The position numbers and the translations under genes were made by a program. Shown here in pieces: positions 50,836 to 59,102 of a stretch of DNA of 64,000 bases. The DNA lies in assembly GCA_937949995.1 (NCBI GenBank), contig CALFEO010000033.1, positions 31,482 through 95,481 of the forward strand. The letters run 5' to 3'. The DNA comes from an uncultured bacterium. Lineage in GTDB: Bacteria; Patescibacteriota; Patescibacteriia; 2-12-FULL-60-25. The notes beneath the pieces are model-generated. The model saw nothing but the letters and a program-made list of their open reading frames with translations. It searched no databases and had not been told where the DNA came from. Each line of letters begins with the position of its first letter. The stretch's first letter is position 1.

Positions 50836-51555
50836 ATGTCCGGACACAGTAAATGGTCAAACATCAAACATAAGAAGGGCGCCGCCGATGCCAAGCGTGC
50901 GGCAAATTTTACCAAACTCGCCCGCGAGATCGAAGTCGCCGCCCGTGAAAAAGGCGGAGATCCGGACATGAATTTTAAGTTGCGCTTGGCCATGGATCGG
51001 GCTCGCGCCGCCAACATGCCCAAAGACAATATCGACCGCGCCGTAGCTCGCGGAGCGGGGAGCGATAACGTCTCCAATATGGAAGAGCTGGTTTACGAGG
51101 CTTATGCACCGGGCGGCACAGCTCTCATTATCGAGGCCATTACCGATAATCGCAATCGCACCGGAGGTGAAATAAAACTCGTATTGAGCAAGAATGGAGC
51201 CACGTTCGCCAATCAGGGTGCCGTAACATATCTGTTTGATCAAAAAGGAGTTTTGCGCGCCGAACCGATTCCTGAAAATAAGCGCGATGAAGTTGAGCTG
51301 GAGCTTATCGATGCCGGAGCCGAAGATATTGTTCATGATCAAGACGCGAGCATCGTTTTGGCGCCTCCCGCCGAGCTTTCGAGTCTGAACGAATCCGCGT
51401 TAAAAGCCGGAATAAAAGCCGTCTCCGCGGGCTTGGAATGGATTCCCAAAACCACAATCGCCGTCAACGACGAGTCCGGTGCCAAGTTGCGCGAGATAAT
51501 CGAAAAATTGGAGGATTTGGATGATGTAACCAACGTCTTTACCAATGCCGACTAA
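50836..51555 (+). CDS. yebC: YebC/TACO1 family translation/transcription factor
   Basis: 239 residues with the family start MSGHSKWSNIKHKKGAADAKRA, then NFKLRLAMDRARAANMPKDNIDRAVARG and EAYAPGGTALIIEAITDNRNRT. Members help ribosomes through proline-rich stretches or act as DNA-binding regulators. The gene overlaps ruvC by 11 bp, the usual yebC-ruvC pairing. Confidence 0.94.
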   Translation: MSGHSKWSNIKHKKGAADAKRAANFTKLAREIEVAAREKGGDPDMNFKLRLAMDRARAANMPKDNIDRAVARGAGSDNVSNMEELVYEAYAPGGTALIIEAITDNRNRTGGEIKLVLSKNGATFANQGAVTYLFDQKGVLRAEPIPENKRDEVELELIDAGAEDIVHDQDASIVLAPPAELSSLNESALKAGIKAVSAGLEWIPKTTIAVNDESGAKLREIIEKLEDLDDVTNVFTNAD

Positions 51556-52126
51556 ACAATCTTCGGAATCCGCGGATTCGGTTAATCCGTCGCCGGTCAA
51601 ATTTCAATCCGGCTCCAAAATCATCAGAGTACTTGGAGTGGATCCGGGATTTGGCCGTACGGGTTTGGGGGTGGTTGATTTTCACGGATCCAAGCCCGTG
51701 CATGTTTGGCATTCCTGCATCGACACTCCGGCGGATGCTCCGTTTACGGAGCGCCTGCAAACGGTTCGTAACGATATTGCCGAGGCCTTGCATCGTTTTA
51801 AGCCTCATGTCGCGGCCGTGGAAAAGCTGTTTTTTCAAAGCAATGTCAAAACCGCTATTAATGTGGGCATGGCCCGAGGCGTAATTTTGCTTGTCTTGGC
51901 CGACGCCGGATTATTGAGCGTCGAGTTGAATCCCAATAACATCAAACAAGCCGTGGCCGGCCACGGTTCGGCCGATAAAAAGCAAATTCAAGCCATGGTT
52001 ATGCGTTTGCTTAATCTCAAGTCGATTCCCAAGCCTGATGACGCGGCCGATGCTTTGGCTATAGCCATAGCCGGAGGTTATTGGCATATTACTCAAAGTA
52101 AAATTAACGGTAAAAATCCAAGGTAA
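51545..52126 (+). CDS. ruvC: Holliday junction resolvase RuvC
   Basis: 193 residues with an N-terminal extension of about 26 residues before RVLGVDPGFGRTG. Catalytic acids: Asp33, Glu93 in AAVEKLFFQSNVKTA, and the PDDAADALA pair near residue 160-166. Cuts Holliday junctions with RuvAB. The start codon lies inside yebC; a later start is not available without losing spacing. Confidence 0.94.
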   Translation: MPTKQSSESADSVNPSPVKFQSGSKIIRVLGVDPGFGRTGLGVVDFHGSKPVHVWHSCIDTPADAPFTERLQTVRNDIAEALHRFKPHVAAVEKLFFQSNVKTAINVGMARGVILLVLADAGLLSVELNPNNIKQAVAGHGSADKKQIQAMVMRLLNLKSIPKPDDAADALAIAIAGGYWHITQSKINGKNPR

Positions 52127-52209
52127 AAAAGCGTAAAAAACGACTCACTTCGGGCTTGCCGAAACCATGCCCCCATGTTAATATTTTACGGTTAAAACAG
52201 GTAAAAACT

Positions 52210-52854
52210 ATGCAAATATTTTGGCAAGGTTATTCATCGGTGCGCATCGAAACCAAGCAAGGCGAAGAGTCTTGCATGATCATGACCGACCCGTATCAAA
52301 ATGAGGCTTCCATGCGTTTGCCTCGCACCGCTCTGCCCGATGTTCTTCTTCTCTCCAATCAGGATTTGAAACGGTTCAATGTTGATGGTGTGGCGGGAAA
52401 ACCGTTTATCATTAACGAACCCGGTGAATACGAAGTTCGTGGTGTTTTTGTTTACGGCATCCAAGACCCGGTTGTCGATTCCGGTAAAAACAGGCCGGTT
52501 ATCTACCGCATCGAAGCCGAGGATATGGTCATTGCTTTTTTGGGGGGCGTCAATCGCCAGTTAACTGATCACGAAATCGAGCGCTTGGGCAATGTTGATA
52601 TTTTGATTCTTCCCGTCGGCGGGGGAGATGTATTAGATGCCAAAGCCGCTTCCAAAGCAATGTCGGCAATCGAGCCCCGCATCGTTGTTCCGATTCATTA
52701 TAATGTATCCGGCATCAAAACCAAATTGGATACCGTCGATCAATTCTGCAATGCGCTCGGAGTTTGCAAACGTGAGAATGTAAATAAATTAAAAATCTCA
52801 AATAAAGATCTTCCCGCTGAAGACGTTCTCGTTACCGTCATCGAACGTACTTAA
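52210..52854 (+). CDS. MBL-fold protein lacking the metal motif
   Basis: 214 residues, similar to the UlaG-type metallo-beta-lactamase fold: MQIFWQGYSSVRIETK at the start, MTDPY, NEPGEYEVRGVFVYGI, and VDILILPVGGG...VVPIHYN at the end. The HxHxDH motif that binds metal is replaced by LLLSNQDLKRF, so catalytic metal binding is unlikely; only the late His of PIHYN remains. Possibly a structural or ligand-binding derivative. The upstream frame extension is not conserved. Confidence 0.8.
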   Translation: MQIFWQGYSSVRIETKQGEESCMIMTDPYQNEASMRLPRTALPDVLLLSNQDLKRFNVDGVAGKPFIINEPGEYEVRGVFVYGIQDPVVDSGKNRPVIYRIEAEDMVIAFLGGVNRQLTDHEIERLGNVDILILPVGGGDVLDAKAASKAMSAIEPRIVVPIHYNVSGIKTKLDTVDQFCNALGVCKRENVNKLKISNKDLPAEDVLVTVIERT

Positions 52855-52884
52855 ATCAATACTGAATAAACCTCATCCGCATAA

Positions 52885-53018
52885 TTAATCATGCATCGTG
52901 CATTATTCATCATGCATTGTACCTTACGGCCCCGCAAACCCCATCAACGTTACAAGCGTTACAAACGTTAAGAACGTTATAAACGTTACAAACGTCAAGA
53001 CCGTTACAAACGTATTCC
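52885..53018. repeat. GCATTAT and ACGTTACAAACGTT word repeats
   Basis: First TGCATCGTGCATTATTCATCATGC-type words, then iterated ACGTTACAAACGTTAAG-type words up to the next gene. The latter family also occurs at 41232-41345. Confidence 0.7.
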
Positions 53019-53025
53019 CATGCTT

Positions 53026-53640
53026 ATGCCCCGTAAAAAAATCGATCCTCAAAACAACGAGCCCGTCGTTCTTCCAAAAAGGACGCGCAAAGCCTCGGCT
53101 GTCAGAGAGCAGGCGCCTCCCGCTCCTTCGCTTGAGCGTCCGCGTTTAATGTCTGCCACCGAAAAGCGGCAATTGATTTTGGCGCATGCTGCCAATCGCC
53201 GTCCGGTTGATGCCGTGCAAAGGTTTTCATTGTGGACGGGTGTGGCTGTTTGCATTTTGGCCATTGGAGTCGGCTGGGTCTACACAATGCGCCAAACCAT
53301 TATTGGCGCACTTGAAACCGATGCGGCCGCTTCATCGCAAAATCAGGATGTGGGTTACGATCAGTTGCGCGAATCCATGCATGGCAGTATAAATACTATC
53401 GTTGATAAAATCGATACACTGCAAGAAAAAGAAATCCAAGAACTTCAGCGGCAGGCGGCCATAGCCAAAGCCATGAAGGCCGCAGCCGAAAACATGGCCT
53501 CGGGCACGGACGCTGGAGCCGCCGAAGCCGAGGAACCGGATATTTTTCGTCCCGACGGCTCAATACCGCCGGCAAGCGATAATCTTAATTCCAATCAATT
53601 TCAAATCCCCGAAGGAGTAACAATCGAATCAAGTAATTAA
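53026..53640 (+). CDS. Single-pass membrane protein with coiled coil
   Basis: 204 residues from MPRKKIDPQN. Basic N-terminal tail (about 70 residues), one membrane helix (WTGVAVCILAIGVGWVYTM), then a helical coiled-coil stretch (LRESMHGSINTIVDKIDTLQEKEIQELQRQAAIAKAMKAAAENM) and an acidic, Pro/Asn-rich tail. I recognise no family. Located 11 bp before gyrA, so probably co-transcribed. Confidence 0.6.
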   Translation: MPRKKIDPQNNEPVVLPKRTRKASAVREQAPPAPSLERPRLMSATEKRQLILAHAANRRPVDAVQRFSLWTGVAVCILAIGVGWVYTMRQTIIGALETDAAASSQNQDVGYDQLRESMHGSINTIVDKIDTLQEKEIQELQRQAAIAKAMKAAAENMASGTDAGAAEAEEPDIFRPDGSIPPASDNLNSNQFQIPEGVTIESSN

Positions 53641-53651
53641 TTCCATTCAGT

Positions 53652-56153
53652 ATGGCTGAACAAGAATCAAACAATCAAAATATAATCGGCAACGTTGTGC
53701 CTCAATCGCTTTCCGAAGAAATGCGCACTTGTTATTTGGATTATGCGATGTCCGTCATTATCACCCGTGCTCTGCCTGATGTCCGTGACGGCATGAAGCC
53801 CGTGCATCGCCGTATTCTTTATGCCATGTGGCAAGAGGGCTTGCGTGCCAACGCCAAATTTCGCAAATCCGCAACCGTCGTCGGCCGCGTGCTTGGTGAT
53901 TTTCACCCTCATGGTGATTCCGCCGTTTACGATTCCATGGTGCGCATGGCGCAGGATTTCTCCATGCGCTACATGTTGGTCAAGGGCCAAGGAAACTTCG
54001 GTTCGATCGACGGCGATGGAGCCGCCGCCTACAGGTACACCGAGGCCAAACTTTCCGCCATCGCCGAAGAGTTATTGTTTGATATCGAAAAACAGACGGT
54101 TGACTTTACTCCCAATTTCGACGGTTCCAAAAAAGAGCCCACCGTATTACCGGCCAAGCTTCCGAATTTGTTGTTAAACGGCACCTTGGGCATCGCTGTC
54201 GGCATGGCCACCAATATTCCCCCTCATAATTTAAGCGAGCTCTGCGATGCCGTTTCCGCCATAATCGACAATCCGGAAATCGATGTCGATGATTTGATCA
54301 AGTTCGTTCCGGGTCCGGATTTTCCGACCGGAGGAATCATTTACGATAAAACAGCCATCAAACAAGCTTATGCGACCGGCAAAGGCGGCATCGTGATGCG
54401 CGCGGCCACCGAAATTCAAGAAGAAAAAGCCGGCCAATTCCGCATCATAGTCACCGAAATTCCTTATGCGGTCAACAAGGCCGCTCTGCTCGAAAAAATC
54501 GCCGCCTTGGTGCAAGAAAAAAAGATCGAAGGCATACGCGGATTAAGCGACGAATCCAACAAAGAGGGCATTCGTATCGTTATAGATCTTAAAAAAGATA
54601 CATATCCCAAAAAGATTTTGAACCAGCTTTTCAAGATGACCTCTCTGCAAGAAACTTTTCATGTTAACATGCTGGCCTTGGTCGACGGCGGAATGCAGCC
54701 CCGTGTTTTGACTCTCAAAGATATTCTTGTCGAATACATCAATCACCGTAAAGAGGTGGTGCGCCGCCGTACCGAGTTTGATTTGGCCAAAGCTAAAGAC
54801 CGCGCCCATATTTTGGAGGGCTTGCGTATAGCTTTGCTTAAAATCAACGAGGTCATCGAAACAATCAAAAAATCCAAAGATAAAGATGAGGCTCGCGGCA
54901 ATCTTATCAAAAAATTCAAACTTTCCGAGGCTCAATCCACAGCCATTCTCGAAATGCGCCTGCAGCAGCTGGCTAACCTCGAGCGCCTGAAAGTCGAACA
55001 GGAATATAAAGAAAAGATGGAGCTCATTAAAGAACTGGAATCAATTCTGAAATCAATCAAAAAAATGCTGGGCATTATTAAAGATGAAATCCTGGATCTG
55101 AAAGAACGTTTTGGTGATGCTCGCCGTACCAAGGTTATTCCTCATCCGGTTGGAGATTTTTCCATGGCTGATTTGGTTCCCGATGAAACGGCTATTGTCA
55201 TGCTTACCCGCGACGGCTACATCAAACGTCTGCCTCCCGATACTTTCCGTTCGCAAGGTCGCGGAGGAAAAGGTGTAACCGGCCTTAGCACCAAAGAACA
55301 AGATGAAGTCTTTCAGTTGTTCTCAACCCGCACTCATAATGATATTTTGTTTTTCACTTCGCGCGGCCGCGTCTTTCAGCTCAAAGCCTACGAGGTGCCT
55401 CAAGGTTCGCGCACATCCAAAGGCCAAGCCATCGTCAACTTCTTGCAATTGGCTCCCGGAGAAAGAGTTGCAACCGCTTTACCCATGGCTGATGTTGAAG
55501 GAATGAAATTTTTTATGATGGTTACCAGCCAAGGAACCATCAAAAAAGTCTCTTTGGATGATTTCTCCAATGTCCGCCGCAGCGGATTAATCGCCATTAA
55601 TTTGCACGAAGGAGATGATTTGGAATGGGTCAAACCCACGACCGGCAAAGATGAAGTATCAATTGTAACTCAAAACGGCCAATCCATTCGTTTTCACGAA
55701 GATGATGTGCGCCCCATGGGCCGTTCCGCTGCCGGAGTTCGCGGTATTAAACTCAAGAAAGATGATTTGGTTGTGGGCATGGATATCATCAATCCCGAAT
55801 TGGCCAAAAAAGGCAAGTTTACACTCTTCACTTTGTCCAAAGGCGGCATGGGCAAACAATCCAACATCACCGAGTTCAAAGTCCAAAACCGCGGCGGCTC
55901 CGGTGTACGCGCCATGAAGGTAACCGCTAAAACCGGTCCTGTTGTTGCCGCATTCGTAGCTCTGGCCGATGACTCTCGCGATCTCATGATGATCAGCAAA
56001 AACGGAATCGTTATCCGCCAAGCTTACACCAATGTTCCGCTTTTGGGCCGTGATACTCAAGGTGTCCGTCTCATGCGCTTCAAAGAAGATGGCGATTTTG
56101 TTTCCTCCGTCACCTTTGTCGACGCCGACGAAACACCAACGGCCGAAGATTAA
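53652..56153 (+). CDS. gyrA: DNA gyrase subunit A
   Basis: 833 residues. The active-site Tyr129 is in AAAYRYTEAKL; the quinolone-region equivalents are Ser90 (Ser83) and Asp94 (Asp87) in HPHGDSAVYDSMV, i.e. the sensitive forms. The GyrA-box in the C-terminal pinwheel reads QGRGGKG instead of QRRGGKG. Six blade repeats follow. With GyrB (not in the window) it introduces negative supercoils. Ends in a strong terminator. Confidence 0.95.
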   Translation: MAEQESNNQNIIGNVVPQSLSEEMRTCYLDYAMSVIITRALPDVRDGMKPVHRRILYAMWQEGLRANAKFRKSATVVGRVLGDFHPHGDSAVYDSMVRMAQDFSMRYMLVKGQGNFGSIDGDGAAAYRYTEAKLSAIAEELLFDIEKQTVDFTPNFDGSKKEPTVLPAKLPNLLLNGTLGIAVGMATNIPPHNLSELCDAVSAIIDNPEIDVDDLIKFVPGPDFPTGGIIYDKTAIKQAYATGKGGIVMRAATEIQEEKAGQFRIIVTEIPYAVNKAALLEKIAALVQEKKIEGIRGLSDESNKEGIRIVIDLKKDTYPKKILNQLFKMTSLQETFHVNMLALVDGGMQPRVLTLKDILVEYINHRKEVVRRRTEFDLAKAKDRAHILEGLRIALLKINEVIETIKKSKDKDEARGNLIKKFKLSEAQSTAILEMRLQQLANLERLKVEQEYKEKMELIKELESILKSIKKMLGIIKDEILDLKERFGDARRTKVIPHPVGDFSMADLVPDETAIVMLTRDGYIKRLPPDTFRSQGRGGKGVTGLSTKEQDEVFQLFSTRTHNDILFFTSRGRVFQLKAYEVPQGSRTSKGQAIVNFLQLAPGERVATALPMADVEGMKFFMMVTSQGTIKKVSLDDFSNVRRSGLIAINLHEGDDLEWVKPTTGKDEVSIVTQNGQSIRFHEDDVRPMGRSAAGVRGIKLKKDDLVVGMDIINPELAKKGKFTLFTLSKGGMGKQSNITEFKVQNRGGSGVRAMKVTAKTGPVVAAFVALADDSRDLMMISKNGIVIRQAYTNVPLLGRDTQGVRLMRFKEDGDFVSSVTFVDADETPTAED

Positions 56154-56169
56154 AAAAAACCGATCAATC

Positions 56170-56204
56170 AAAAATCCCTCGAGTAAATCGAGGGATTTTT
56201 TGTC
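56170..56204 (+). terminator. Terminator of gyrA
   Basis: AAAATCCCTCGA GTAAA TCGAGGGATTTTTT: perfect stem with T-run. Confidence 0.92.
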
Positions 56205-56206
56205 TT

Positions 56207-56383
56207 GAACCTTGACCGTGTCCCTCGTAGCCAAAGGCGAAGCGGGATTCTCTTGATTACTGGATGAGTTCATCAAGTCAAAAGTAACAAGTTTATCAAG
56301 AGCTTCTTAAGTTGCTCTTGATGAACTTTAGACTTGATGAACTTGTTACTAAATACGACAGCTAATCCCGGTTCAGGCAATTA
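56207..56383. repeat. TGAACCTTGA-type unit enclosing AAGTTCATCAAG palindrome
   Basis: Outer arms TTGAACCTTGAC at the left and AATCCCGGTTCAGGCAA at the right; inside, GATGAGTTCATCAAGTC, AAGTAACAAGTTTATC and their inverted forms. An ORF-less relative of the GxxExxY unit with a second repeat family nested inside. Confidence 0.65.
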
Positions 56384-56992
56384 TCAAAGCACCTTATCAA
56401 TCAATCCATAACTCTTAGCCTCTGCCGGATCCATAAAATAATCGCGATCCGTATCTTTCTCAAGCTGCTTAAGAGGTTTGCCTGTATGCTTGGATAAAAT
56501 TTTATTCAATTGTTCTTTTGTCTTTAATATCCTCTCAGCATGAATCTTTATATCCGTGGCCTGCCCTTCAAATCCACCCAAAACTTGGTGAATCATAATT
56601 TCCGAGTTGGGGAGCGCGAAACGTTTGCCCGGAGCTCCTCCCGCCAGCAAAACCGCGCCCATCGAAGCCGCCAGCCCCGTACAAATTGTCGAAACATCAC
56701 AACTTATGTGCTGCATCGTATCATAAATCGCCAGCCCCGCCGTAACCGATCCGCCCGGTGAGTTCACATACAACTTGATATCTTTGCTTTTATCCTGACT
56801 TTCCAGAAACAACAACTGTGCGATTACGATATTCGCTATATCATCATTTATGGCTGTTCCCAGCATGATGATTCTGTCTTTCAATAAACGCGAGTAAATA
56901 TCATAAGCGCGCTCGCCATTGTGTGTTTTTTCAATGACCGTGGGAATTAAATAATTTTCCACGGCTTGTGATGTAATTTGATAGGGATTCAT
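56384..56992 (-). CDS. clpP: ATP-dependent Clp protease proteolytic subunit
   Basis: 202 residues. Catalytic triad: Ser110 (GLAASMGA), His135 (MIHQVLGG), Asp184 (DTDRDYFM). Oxyanion and handle regions (YVNSPGGSVTAGLAIYDTM, ILKTKEQLNKILSKHTG) are standard. It forms a tetradecameric chamber fed by ClpX or ClpC. The promoter upstream carries a CIRCE operator, so control by HrcA is likely. Confidence 0.96.
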   Translation of the reverse strand: MNPYQITSQAVENYLIPTVIEKTHNGERAYDIYSRLLKDRIIMLGTAINDDIANIVIAQLLFLESQDKSKDIKLYVNSPGGSVTAGLAIYDTMQHISCDVSTICTGLAASMGAVLLAGGAPGKRFALPNSEIMIHQVLGGFEGQATDIKIHAERILKTKEQLNKILSKHTGKPLKQLEKDTDRDYFMDPAEAKSYGLIDKVL

Positions 56993-57062
56993 AAACTTTT
57001 ACGTCGAACGTCAAATGTCTAACGTCAAACGGAGTGTGTAACTTGAATATTTAAGTAAAAAT

Positions 57063-57107
57063 AGTATAAGGGATAATGATTTAGCAGTCAAATACCAAGA
57101 GTGCTAA
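57063..57107 (-). promoter_or_regulatory. clpP promoter with CIRCE (HrcA) operator
   Basis: On the minus strand TTGACT (57091-57086), 17-bp spacer, TATACT (57068-57063). CIRCE is TTAGCAGTC (57081-57089), nine-base spacer, GAGTGCTAA (57099-57107) in plus-strand reading, one base off the consensus TTAGCACTC-N9-GAGTGCTAA. One half covers the -35, as expected for repression. Confidence 0.85.
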
Positions 57108-57114
57108 AAGTCTG

Positions 57115-57158
57115 CTTTTCTGCAGGAATGCAGGCATGCCTGCATTCCTGCAGAAAAG
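57115..57158. repeat. Perfect 44-bp palindrome
   Basis: CTTTTCTGCAGGAATGCAGG followed by CATG and its exact inverse: no mismatch and no spacer. It lies between the end of the DHH gene and the clpP operator, 7 bp from CIRCE. It could be a terminator for the DHH gene or a cruciform-forming site. Confidence 0.85.
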
Positions 57159-57163
57159 GAATG

Positions 57164-58126
57164 CTAAATAATCTCAAATCCCGTAGCCGTCTCTTTGATT
57201 TTTCCGTTCACCGCAAACCCGGCTGCCAGTTTGTGTCCGCCTCCGCCGAATAATTTGGCGATTGCCGAAACATCACGGCTCACCGATCTCATCGAAGCTT
57301 TGATTGTGCCGTCGCCTTTGTCATGCAAAACCAAAATCGCTTCCGCATTCCCTGTTGCTCCTTGCAAAAAGTTGGATATTCCTTCAACCGCGGTTGGCGC
57401 AACATCATATTTTTCAAAATCCGCGTTGGTAATAAAGGTTGTCGCCAAATCCAGCTTTTCGTTTTTCTGCAAACGCGATAATACCAATCCCCAAATTTTT
57501 AATATCGGCAATTGCTTGTTCTTTAAAAGGTATTTTGTTATCTCATTCATGCGCGCTCCGTATCCAACCAATCGGCCCGCAATTTCCATGCCTCGGCTTG
57601 TAGTCCCGGCGTTGCTGAAGTGCGACGTATCCGTCAAAAGCCCGGTCATAAGAGATGTTGCCATGGCCGGGTCTATAAAAACATGATTTGTTTCAAAAAA
57701 CTCAGCCGCAACTTCACATGTCGATGTCGCCTCAATGTCTACAATATTTATATTGCCATAGAATTGATTGGTTCGATGATGATCGATGTTGATAATGATA
57801 GGGGAGCCGGGTAATTTTTTAATCATTTCATCAACTCCCGCATAAACCAAATCTCCGGAATCAAACACAATTACCGCATCAAAATTTGTCTCAAATATTT
57901 TTACGTCATTGGTATAGGCATAAAAGCCGTTCAAATATTGGTATTGCGGTGCCGGCAAATCCTTGCAAAACAAAACAGCATTTTTATCCTCTCTTTTAAG
58001 CCAATTATAAAATCCGCTTGTCGAGCCGAGCGCATCGCCATCCGGCTTCTGATGCCCAATCAAAAGCACACGCTCTTTCTGCTTAAGAACGTCATGCAAT
58101 TTTTTCAGGCTCTCTTCGAATTTCAT
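57164..58126 (-). CDS. DHH-family phosphoesterase (NrnA-like)
   Basis: 320 residues from MKFEESLKKL. DHH motifs: IGHQKPDGDALGST, IVFDSGD, INIDHHRTN; C-terminal DHHA1 with GDGTIKASMRSVSRDVSAIAKLFGGGGHKLAAGF. Members degrade short RNAs (nanoRNA), pAp or cyclic dinucleotides. Stand-alone length fits NrnA. The extended frame to 58186 crosses repeat DNA and is excluded. Lies between rbfA and clpP, all minus strand. Confidence 0.9.
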   Translation of the reverse strand: MKFEESLKKLHDVLKQKERVLLIGHQKPDGDALGSTSGFYNWLKREDKNAVLFCKDLPAPQYQYLNGFYAYTNDVKIFETNFDAVIVFDSGDLVYAGVDEMIKKLPGSPIIINIDHHRTNQFYGNINIVDIEATSTCEVAAEFFETNHVFIDPAMATSLMTGLLTDTSHFSNAGTTSRGMEIAGRLVGYGARMNEITKYLLKNKQLPILKIWGLVLSRLQKNEKLDLATTFITNADFEKYDVAPTAVEGISNFLQGATGNAEAILVLHDKGDGTIKASMRSVSRDVSAIAKLFGGGGHKLAAGFAVNGKIKETATGFEII

Positions 58127-58149
58127 AAACTTATGATAGTCGTAACATT

Positions 58150-58467
58150 TTATTGTCTGAACCTTGATTATAATGCCGATTACCAACCTAATTAACTTGA
58201 TTACACGGAACTGGTGGAAAGTTCATCCGACTAAGTAACAAGTTCATCAAGACTAAAGTTCTTCAAGAGTAACTTAAGCCCCTCTTTATGAACTTTAGAC
58301 TTTCAACTTGATGAACTCCTGACGAACTTGTTACTTTTAACTTGATGAACTCATCTGGTAATCAAGTTAATATGAGCGAGAATCAAGACACGTCGTTCGT
58401 GAACCACGTCTGTCGCGACCGAGCGTGGCGAACGACAGTGTCAAGTTAATCAAGGTTCAGACAATAT
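58150..58467. repeat. Nested palindromic repeats
   Basis: Outer inverted arms ATTGTCTGAACCTTGATT (from 58152) and AATCAAGGTTCAGACAAT (to 58467), second layer ATTAACTTGATTAC / GTAATCAAGTTAATATGAGCG, and an inner palindrome of AGTAACAAGTTCATCAAG words. A further CACGTCGTTCGTGAA..TGGCGAACGACAGTG pair sits in the right part (58389-58441). Three families stacked inside each other; no ORF. Confidence 0.75.
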
Positions 58468-58497
58468 AATGTGATAACGTTGCGACTGCGGGTGAGT

Positions 58498-58842
58498 TTA
58501 CAGTTCTCCCTCGGCTTTTAATTTGTTGATGTAAGTGTCCATTTCATCCACATAATCCAACTTATCGTCAAACGACCAGTGCAGCTTGGGCATTCGTCTC
58601 ATGCCCAATTTTGTCGCCATTTCCTTTTTGATGTCATTACGGAATTCATTCAACGCATCCAAAACCTCTTTTTTGGCCGTGGTCGGCAAAACGCTTAAAA
58701 CCGTGTTGGCAAATTGCAGATCATTGGTCAGTTTTGCGTCTGCGACCGTAACCAAAACACCGCGCGGAAACTCGACTTTGCGCTTTAGAATATCGGCCAT
58801 CGCATCTCTGAAATGCTCTTTTCTTTGATTATAATCCGTCAT
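58498..58842 (-). CDS. rbfA: Ribosome-binding factor A
   Basis: 114 residues: a KH-like fold with RKEHFRDAMADILKRKVEFPRGVLVTVADAKLTNDLQFANTVLSVLP and the ending MRRMPKLHWSFDDKLDYVDEMDTYINKL. RbfA helps mature the 30S subunit and 16S rRNA 5' end. Shorter C-terminal tail than E. coli. The upstream gap holds no visible strong promoter. Confidence 0.87.
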   Translation of the reverse strand: MTDYNQRKEHFRDAMADILKRKVEFPRGVLVTVADAKLTNDLQFANTVLSVLPTTAKKEVLDALNEFRNDIKKEMATKLGMRRMPKLHWSFDDKLDYVDEMDTYINKLKAEGEL

Positions 58843-59102
58843 AACCGTATCACCGTACTATAAAAATGCCATTCTATCAATATTTGACACCAAGGGTGGA
58901 TACTATACACCATTGCAGTTTGACTCTTCGCTCTGTTTAGCCTAAAATACCAACGCAACATTACGAGGTTATTGGATCATTCACGTCACAAAAACCGCTG
59001 GTAACCGGCAGCTGGAATCTAGCGGCTAGCGGCTAGTGGCTAGAAGCTAGTAGCTGGTAGCTGGTAGCTGGTAGCTAGAGGCTTTGTTGCTACGCAACAA
59101 CT
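58843..59102. other. rbfA-smc gap with CTAGTAGCTAG repeat
   Basis: 260 bp between the divergent genes. The first 140 bp show nothing recognisable beyond ATTTGACACCAAGG... TATACACC, a weak promoter-like pair. 58985-59095 is made of GCTAGAAGCTAGTAGCTGG-type words, followed by TTGTTGCTACGCAACAA just before the smc start, a 17-base palindrome. Confidence 0.6.
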
